Assembly (NCBI GenBank): GCA_963920575.1
Contig: OY986967.1
Span: 22,647,648 to 22,711,647, forward strand
DNA length: 64,000 bases
Source: Narthecium ossifragum
Lineage: Eukaryota > Streptophyta > Magnoliopsida > Dioscoreales > Nartheciaceae
Direction: 5' to 3'
The notes under the pieces: generated by a model
Databases searched by the model: none
Told to the model about the DNA's origin: nothing
The model's input: only the letters and a program-made list of their open reading frames with translations
Made by a program: the position numbers and the translations under genes
Shown: positions 57,900 to 64,000 of the stretch, piece by piece
How positions within the stretch are numbered: position 1 is the stretch's first letter
Layout of the letters: every line of letters begins with the position of its first letter

Positions 57900-59330
57900 C
57901 CTGTGCCTTTAGTTCCAAAGGGATGACGCTTTCGGCACCGGAGAAACTCAATCGTCGTCGTGAGAGAGAGTGATCTCGGGCGAGAGAAAAAGGAACGATA
58001 GAATGATGGGCCCCAGTACACATGTAAGCTAGGTATAAAGTAAGGTTAATTAAGTAATTTACATACCCCGATCATATTAACCGTTTTCTAAGTTTTAAAG
58101 GTTATGTGTAATATCAAATATGTTTGATATTTAAAAAGTTTTGAAAAATTAATAAATAAAAATACCATTTAACTAACTATTGTGGGTTAAAAAGATCCCA
58201 CCTATTCACACTTCCAGAGTTACAGGTTGGTTGGTTAAGCAGCTAAGCTGCAATCAAGTATGTTGGCTTTTGGATTTTGAGACTATTAGCAAATAATTAA
58301 AGTCATTGAGTTTATCCTCTCCCATCAGCTAATTTAAGATGATATCAAAGTAGAGGTGAAGAGTTAAAACATTATCTCAATTAGTCAACTCCATAAATAA
58401 AGATTGCATCATGTTCTTCCATGAAATATACCTTGCTCAGTTGAACCCTGTTTTTTTCCTTGAAGCATGAGCTCAGTCATGGTTTAGAGCAGCTGTTACG
58501 TGGTGAAGGTACAGGTTCACTTCTCACCTCAAAGATATGTTTAACTACTCAGGCATCGTAAGATTTTTTTATTTTATTTTTAAAAATATTTTAATTTAAC
58601 ATTTTGAGAAGTCCGATACAGGTTGATAACATGTAACCCATTTCTATCCCCAAACATCAAATATCATCATTATTACTTTATTCTCATTCCATCTATCATC
58701 ACCACTCTATTTTTTTCTATCCTCGTTCCTTAACTCAATTTTTTCTAACCCCTTTTAATCTTATTTTCTCTTAATCGTATTTTTTCTGACCCCATACTAA
58801 ATTGTGTTTTTGTTATGAAACTCGGTTTTTTTTTCCATAAGAATTTTTTTAAAAGAGTCTCTTTCTATTTGTAACGGGTGGCTTTTTTTTTTTACTTATG
58901 ATTCCAGTCGGATAACAGCTTATTTGATAACGAAAACACAAAGCAACCGTAATATAAAAACAAAAATAAGGTATATTTTATTTAATTTAAAGGTTTTTCT
59001 ATCCATGAACGCCATTAAACAGATGGACAAAATTGTTCTAAATGACACTCAGAACACACGTGGAAGGCAGCTGGAGGGCACTCAGAAGTCAAGCAGAAGG
59101 ACCGACCAGACATGAGTGACATCTTTAGTCAAAGCTTTGAAGGACAAAGGTCATGGCTCCCATGCCCTACTAGTATCTATTAATTAATAATCCTAGGGCC
59201 AAACAACTATTGCACTATTATCCATGAGGTAGTAAGTAGTAGGAGGTGGAAATATGCATAACATTCATTACATTATTATGCATTCATAATAGAGAGACAG
59301 GACACGATTTAAAGCTTTTACAGAGCGGTG
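57900..59330. other. AT-rich intergenic region
   Basis: No gene or clear repeat is recognised. There are several T and A homopolymer runs and only short chance open frames. Confidence 0.5.
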
Positions 59331-59661
59331 CTGTTCATTCCAGTGTCCTATGTCTTGTGGTGTGCCACCCTGGCTACAACCATGCCCATGGTGGTGTGAC
59401 AGTCATAAATAATATAATATCTTGGGCCCTTCTGCCCTATCTCGATCAGCTTATATATATATATAATAAATGTTAGAAACTTTACTTGGTTGAATTTTAT
59501 TTTAATTATTATTGTTATTATTATAAGTATTATTAACACTGTTGATTAAAAGTTCGTTCATTTTGAGATTAACACTATTTATCAACTATTAGCTAATGTC
59601 AAAAAATAGTACTAATGATTATAGTATTAGCATTGCTAAAAATATTATTATAATATACATC

Positions 59662-60248
59662 TGAAGAAAGTATTGACGAAAGTATGCCTGGTTTGGTCAC
59701 ATCAGCACCATGCTGGCGTGCGCCTTTCATTTTTTAGTCCCAAGCGTAAAGACGTAACTCCAAGTTATGTCTTCAGTCAACGCGGTTGTCGGCCCACCTC
59801 CTTCCCCACCCGTGACCCCCTCCTTCGTGCACTCGTTGTCGTCGGGCGTCCACACGTGGTCGGCGACCCACCTCCTTCCCCACCCGTGACCCCCTCCTTC
59901 TGAACCTTCCTCTCCTTCCGGCGGTCGTCCTTCCCCTCCTTCCGACGCTCGTCGTCATCGGGCGTCCACACGCGGCCGGCGACCCACCTCCTTCCCCACT
60001 CGTGACCCCCCTCCTTTCGATGGTCGTCCTTCCCCTCCTTCCAGCGCTCGTCATCGTCGGGCGTACACACTTGGCCTTTTTGGTCGCTTACGCCTTCAAG
60101 TATGTAACTTGAAGTTACGTATTACTAGGTGAAGTATTGGACTGAAGACGTAATTTGGAGTTACGGTTTCATGTGCGGGACTAAAAAATGAAAGGCCACG
60201 CGAGCTTGGTGCTGACGTGCTAAATGAATTTCGTCAATACTTTCTTCA
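59662..60248. mobile_element. Foldback element of 587 bp with about 120-bp inverted repeats, upstream of GASA
   Basis: The left end TGAAGAAAGTATTGACGAA mirrors the right end TTCGTCAATACTTTCTTCA, and similarity continues for about 120 bases (CCTTTCATTTTTTAGTCCC in both arms). The centre (about 59791-60065) holds three minisatellite-like units with CCACCTCCTTCCCCACCCGT and GGGCGTCCACACG. No transposase and no clear target duplication are seen. Confidence 0.78.
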
Positions 60249-60364
60249 TAGGCATATTTTGATAATATTATTTTAAAATAATATTATTTAAAAAAAATTC
60301 AAATAATCAAACGCGATCAACATGATAGCTTTTCTTAAAAAGCTATCCCCAAAAGCTTCACAGA

Positions 60365-60520
60365 GTTATTCCAGTACTTGTCACATGCATTCATGTGCCA
60401 CCCTGGCTACAACCATGCAGTAATAATAGTACTATACGCTGGCCCTCTCCCCTTCTGGGCTCTTCTTCTCCCTCTGGATACACATATATATATATATATA
60501 TATAAGCACACACAGACAAT
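60365..60520 (+). promoter_or_regulatory. GASA proximal promoter, TATA run and duplicated module
   Basis: A TATA run (60484-60505) lies about 75-90 bases before the ATG. The preceding module with TGTGCCACCCTGGCTACAAC and CTTCTGGGCTCT is a diverged duplicate of 59335-59465, which also ends in a TA run. The foldback element at 59662 lies between the two. Confidence 0.55.
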
Positions 60521-60576
60521 CAACATTGCCTCACAAGCTAGATTAGAGTTCATCCATTAGTTTGCTAGCTGCTTCC

Positions 60577-60940
60577 ATGGCTTTTATTAAGGTGGCCATC
60601 TTTGTTTTGGCCTCCCTCCTCCTAGTCAGTGCCAGAGTAAGCACTATTCGTCAACCCTTTTTGCTTCTTTTTTTTCCATCTCATGAACTCATTTATCAAT
60701 GTGACTAAAATCTTATCGATCTATAGGAGTCCCCCAAGCATGAGGAAAACTTCATGCAGCAGGTAGCATACTAGGCTATTCTTAATGAATCATACACCAA
60801 CTAGATTTTTTTAGATCTATCTTAGACTTGTTTACTTTTTTTTGGACGTAGGAGGTAGTCACCGCTTACCCTCCAGTGTCTCCGGCGCCGGCGCCGGCGG
60901 CCGCCCCTCATTTCGTCAAGGACGTTAAAGGTACGTACTC

Positions 60941-61013
<73 letters not shown>

Positions 61014-61247
61014 TATTGCATGGCTTTTGTGATGGGGGTTTGTTTGGTGTTTGTTTGAATAGAATGCAAGGATCTGTGCACGGGGAGGTGCATCCATAAC
61101 TCGCGGCCCAAAATCTGCAACAGGGCGTGCAACTCGTGCTGCTTCGAGTGCAAATGCGTGCCGCCCGGGACTTACGGCAACCGGGAGGTGTGCGGCGTGT
61201 GCTACACGGAGCGCCTCACCCATCGCAATGAAACCAAGTGCCCATAG
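60577..61247 (+). CDS. GASA/snakin (gibberellin-regulated) cysteine-rich peptide precursor
   Basis: Exons are 60577-60636, 60727-60762, 60852-60930 and 61063-61247, giving 119 aa. A signal peptide (MAFIKVAIFVLASLLLVSAR) fills exon 1. A short charged piece and a Pro/Ala-rich linker (SPAPAPAAAPH) follow, then the C-terminal GASA domain with all 12 cysteines: ECKDLCTGRC, KICNRACNSCC, ECKCVPPGTYGN, CGVCYTE, KCP at the end. GASA peptides are secreted or wall-associated, act in hormone-regulated growth, and as snakins can be antimicrobial. The linker is like that of longer GASA14-type members. Intron 3 holds a long TA repeat; a CAC-rich tract follows the stop. Confidence 0.93.
60946..61009 (+). repeat. 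TA microsatellite in GASA intron 3
   Basis: About 64 bases of TA lie shortly after the splice donor, followed by TATTATTTATTGC. Confidence 0.95.
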
Positions 61248-61792
61248 CGCCGCAGCCGCCGCCACCACCATCACCACCACCACCACCACCACCAGTGTTG
61301 TAGTGTTCACCTGTTCATGGTCATGTTATACTTTATATGTTTGTATTAGATGCTTCTTAGCTAGATATGATTCCTATATGATATGTTTGTCTTCTTCCTT
61401 GTAATGTAATGTGATGTATGATGCATGGGGTCCTTATGTTTAATATATAATCTATATATGGGTGGAATGGTTGGTTTTCTAATATATTGTGTGAGTGGTT
61501 CATCAGGTGACGAGCTTCTTTTTTCTTTTTTTGATTAGACAGGTGACGAGCTTCTTTAATATTTTGACAATTGGCTTAGAACCTTATGTTGGGCAATGGA
61601 CTTGTAATTAACCACAAATCATGTGTGTATCTGTGTGGATCAAACAATTCGGCTGGCTGATCTGGTCCGAATGTCAACCAAACAAGATCAAGGATTTGAT
61701 TCGGCCAGGCCAATCCGGTCTGAACATCACCAAGCAAGAAATTAGGTCCTTGATGCAACCAGATACGCTTGATACATGCCCAAATGCAGAAA

Positions 61793-61992
61793 NNNNNNNN
61801 NNNNNNNNNNNNNNNNNNNNNNNNNNNNNNNNNNNNNNNNNNNNNNNNNNNNNNNNNNNNNNNNNNNNNNNNNNNNNNNNNNNNNNNNNNNNNNNNNNNN
61901 NNNNNNNNNNNNNNNNNNNNNNNNNNNNNNNNNNNNNNNNNNNNNNNNNNNNNNNNNNNNNNNNNNNNNNNNNNNNNNNNNNNNNNNNNNNN
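61793..61992. other. Assembly gap, 200 N
   Basis: Exactly 200 N, the same size as the other gap, so a placeholder length. Confidence 1.
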
Positions 61993-63300
61993 CGCGGCAC
62001 CGCTGCTGGCCTCGAGCCCTGCTTCCACACGACAAGGACACTGCCAAGCTGCGCCTTCTTCCTCTCTTCTTTTTCTTCTTCTTCTCCTCACTGCGACCTT
62101 CTTCCCCGGCTTCGGCACCGCCCAGCCAGCCACGCCCACCAGGCCGCTTAGCCGTGACCTTCGCCACCGCAACCCCCCTCCTTTTTTGTTCCTCTTTCAC
62201 TCTTCCTCTCCTACCTGGACTCCAATAATCCACTCCTATATGCCCTACTATTAGAAAACATAGTGTTTGCTCTGTTGTTGAAACAAATGAGGTATTGTTA
62301 AAGGGGGTGGTGGCGGTGTTGATCGCTTGGTTGAGAGGACACGGGGGGGGTAGCGGAGGGAGGTGTTGTCGCATACGACTGAGAAGCAGAAGATCGCGCT
62401 AAGCGCGACGATTTTGAAGAGCTGCCGGCCAGAGAACCCTACCTGCGAAGGGACGAGGCTAAGCAAATGGCTCTGGCGCCGCCCAGCCAGCCCGGGTCAT
62501 TGAGTGCCCAGCCAAGGAGTCGTGACATCCAGTGAATGGCACCAACTGAGGGGAGCTTGGGGTCGGTTGGATCTCCGGCAACCTGAAAGTTGCGCGGTCG
62601 GTCGACGTTGATGAAAATGAGGGCAAAACAGTCCTTTTACACAGTAATGTTAACGCGTTAGGAATATACCCTTAATATTCCGTCAATATTCATCGGAGGG
62701 CATGGTTAATATTTTCTTAAAGTTTTCAGGGGTACATATGTGAAGGTAAAGATTGTAAGGGTGCATTTGTAATTTAAGATGTTTTGGAGGATACAAAAGT
62801 AAATAACCCTATTTTTTATTTAATGATGGTAATTAGTAGCTTTTTTATTTAATAATGATTGTTTTTAGCATTTTTTTTATCTAATAATGGTAACTTTCTA
62901 ATAATTAAATGTAGCATATGAAATTTTAAAATTTTATGTTAACAATCATTTTATTATGATATTACTTTCTGATACTATTTAATTTTTGTTATGACTTATT
63001 CATGTTAATTTTTTTGTTAATTGTTGATGTTAATGATAAGTATCTTCATGTATTGTAGCTTGGTATGTACTCATATAAGAGATGTATTAAGCTATTGATT
63101 ATGTATCATGTATTGTATTATACTATTTTGCTATGTTTTCACTCTGTTATTGTATAAGAGATTATATTTGGCCAATTAGAGATGTTGAAAACGAGTGAAT
63201 TTCACTCATCTGGATCGGCACCGGCGCGTACCGTCCGGCACCCGCGCGTGCCGACGGCGCGTACCGTACCGGTGGGTTGCCGGCACGGCGCGTGCCAACG
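61993..63300. other. Non-coding stretch with MITE-like and GC-rich repeats
   Basis: 61993-62470 is GC-rich with no recognised domain on either strand. 62640-62815 resembles the MITE family at the left window edge (GTTTTCAGGGGTACAT, ending AAATAACCC). 62816-63180 is AT-rich. 63210-63300 has several GGCGCGTACCG/CGGCGCGTGCC repeats. Confidence 0.45.
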
Positions 63301-63343
63301 GCATGGCAATCCTTGATCTATCCTACAAGCAATTCCAGCATTT

Positions 63344-64000
63344 GTGATGGCTACGACTGATCTTCCGGCGTCGGTTTTGGATAAGATAGATAGGGTTTGT
63401 CGAGATTTTCTCTGGCAGGGGAAGCGGTCTGGTCTTGGAAGTGTGGGTTGGGGCAAGGTTTGTCTCCCAAAAGAGGCTGGGGGTTTGGGTTTGAGAGATC
63501 TTAGAGTATGGCAACATGCTTTGAAGGTAAAAAGAATGTCAGCTTTCCTTGCTGAGAGCCTGAGAAGCCAATAGTGTGGTCTCAGTTGGCAAGGGCCAAG
63601 CACCCTTGGCAAGAGGTGCTTCCGTCAGTTAGAGGGGTTGGTGCGCCATTTGTGCACTGGAAGGATCATTGTAGAGCTGCTGATAGTCTACGCAGGGGGC
63701 TTGTGTGTGTTCCTGGACATACAAGTCGGTTGAGTGCCATGCATGATTCATGGTTGATGGATGAACCTCTATGGAGGAGGCCATTTATGTTCAATGTGGA
63801 TTTGGACTGGAGCAGAGTTACTGTTGGGGAGTTCTTGCAGGAAGGTGCTTGGCATGAGGATCGGTTGGACGTTGCTTTTCATCCGTCGTTGGCAGAGAAC
63901 ATACGGGCATCAAGAATACTCAGAGCGGAGGATAGATGCATATGGGCCTATGGTACTCATGGGGGATGTTTCCACCAAACTGGCGTATTTGTTTCTGATG
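63344..64000 (+). mobile_element. LINE ORF2 fragment, continues beyond the window
   Basis: The plus strand reads LDKIDRVCRDFLWQGKR, WGKVCLPKEAGGLGLRDLR, then after a shift near 63570 WSQLARAKHPWQEVLPSV, HDSWLMDEPLWRRP and RILRAEDRCIWAYGTHG. This is the segment between the reverse transcriptase and the zinc-binding tail of plant LINE ORF2. It is open to the right edge. Confidence 0.8.

Noticed and set aside
60939..61310. 123-codon minus-strand open frame opposite GASA
   Set aside because: It is antisense to the cysteine-rich exon and the TA repeat. The plus-strand gene has consistent splicing and all 12 cysteines.

Overview
This is plant nuclear DNA. The genes have GT-AG introns and belong to plant families: XTH, NAC, GASA/snakin, a chloroplast-type DEAD-box helicase, and plant mobile domain. 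The repeats are plant types: CACTA, Pack-MULE, LINE tails, Cassandra 5S-bearing TRIM, and an endogenous pararetrovirus fragment. GC-rich first exons and last exon (helicase exon 1, GASA exon 4) suggest a monocot, but I cannot name the species. Two runs of exactly 200 N (39414-39613 and 61793-61992) are scaffold gaps.

Only four host genes look intact: a xyloglucan endotransglucosylase/hydrolase (XTH, 1769-4101, 4 exons, 291 aa); a divergent NAC transcription factor (18941-20239, 2 exons, 394 aa); an RH22-like DEAD-box RNA helicase (49175-55833, 8 exons, 590 aa); and a GASA/snakin peptide precursor (60577-61247, 4 exons, 119 aa).

The left 50 kb is best read as a decaying chimeric tandem array. 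The ancestral order was apparently XTH - MITE-bearing NAC promoter - NAC - RH22. Repeated rearrangement gave five NAC copies, called A to E here. A has a frameshift, a CACTA insertion and a late stop. B is intact. C has a nonsense codon and lost exon 2. D has exon 1 only, behind a Cassandra LTR. E has a 1-base frameshift and lies next to the complete RH22. There are two extra RH22 first exons (17260-17609, 21451-21801) and two extra XTH pieces (6239-6441, 24425-24738). RH22 exon-1 copies end in a 38-bp minisatellite of RH22 intron 1, where the sequence joins directly to XTH 3'-flank/NAC-upstream DNA. This defines the duplication unit.

From 24.7 to 44.9 kb the array is interrupted by transposon-derived sequence. 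It holds a FAR1/MULE-type transposase pseudogene; a block rich in palindromic CGGTA-TACCG motifs carrying a plant-mobile-domain pseudogene split by a solo LTR with a 5-bp target duplication; fragments of Nse4 and chaperonin-60 genes; a Pack-MULE-like element with homoserine kinase, subtilase and probable bHLH fragments; Cassandra pieces; a LINE tail and a BTB/NPH3-like fragment. A caulimovirid movement-protein fragment lies directly after a TA microsatellite at 45.8 kb. Right of RH22 lie LINE tails, an LRR receptor kinase relic, a palindromic foldback element upstream of GASA, and a partial LINE running off the right edge.
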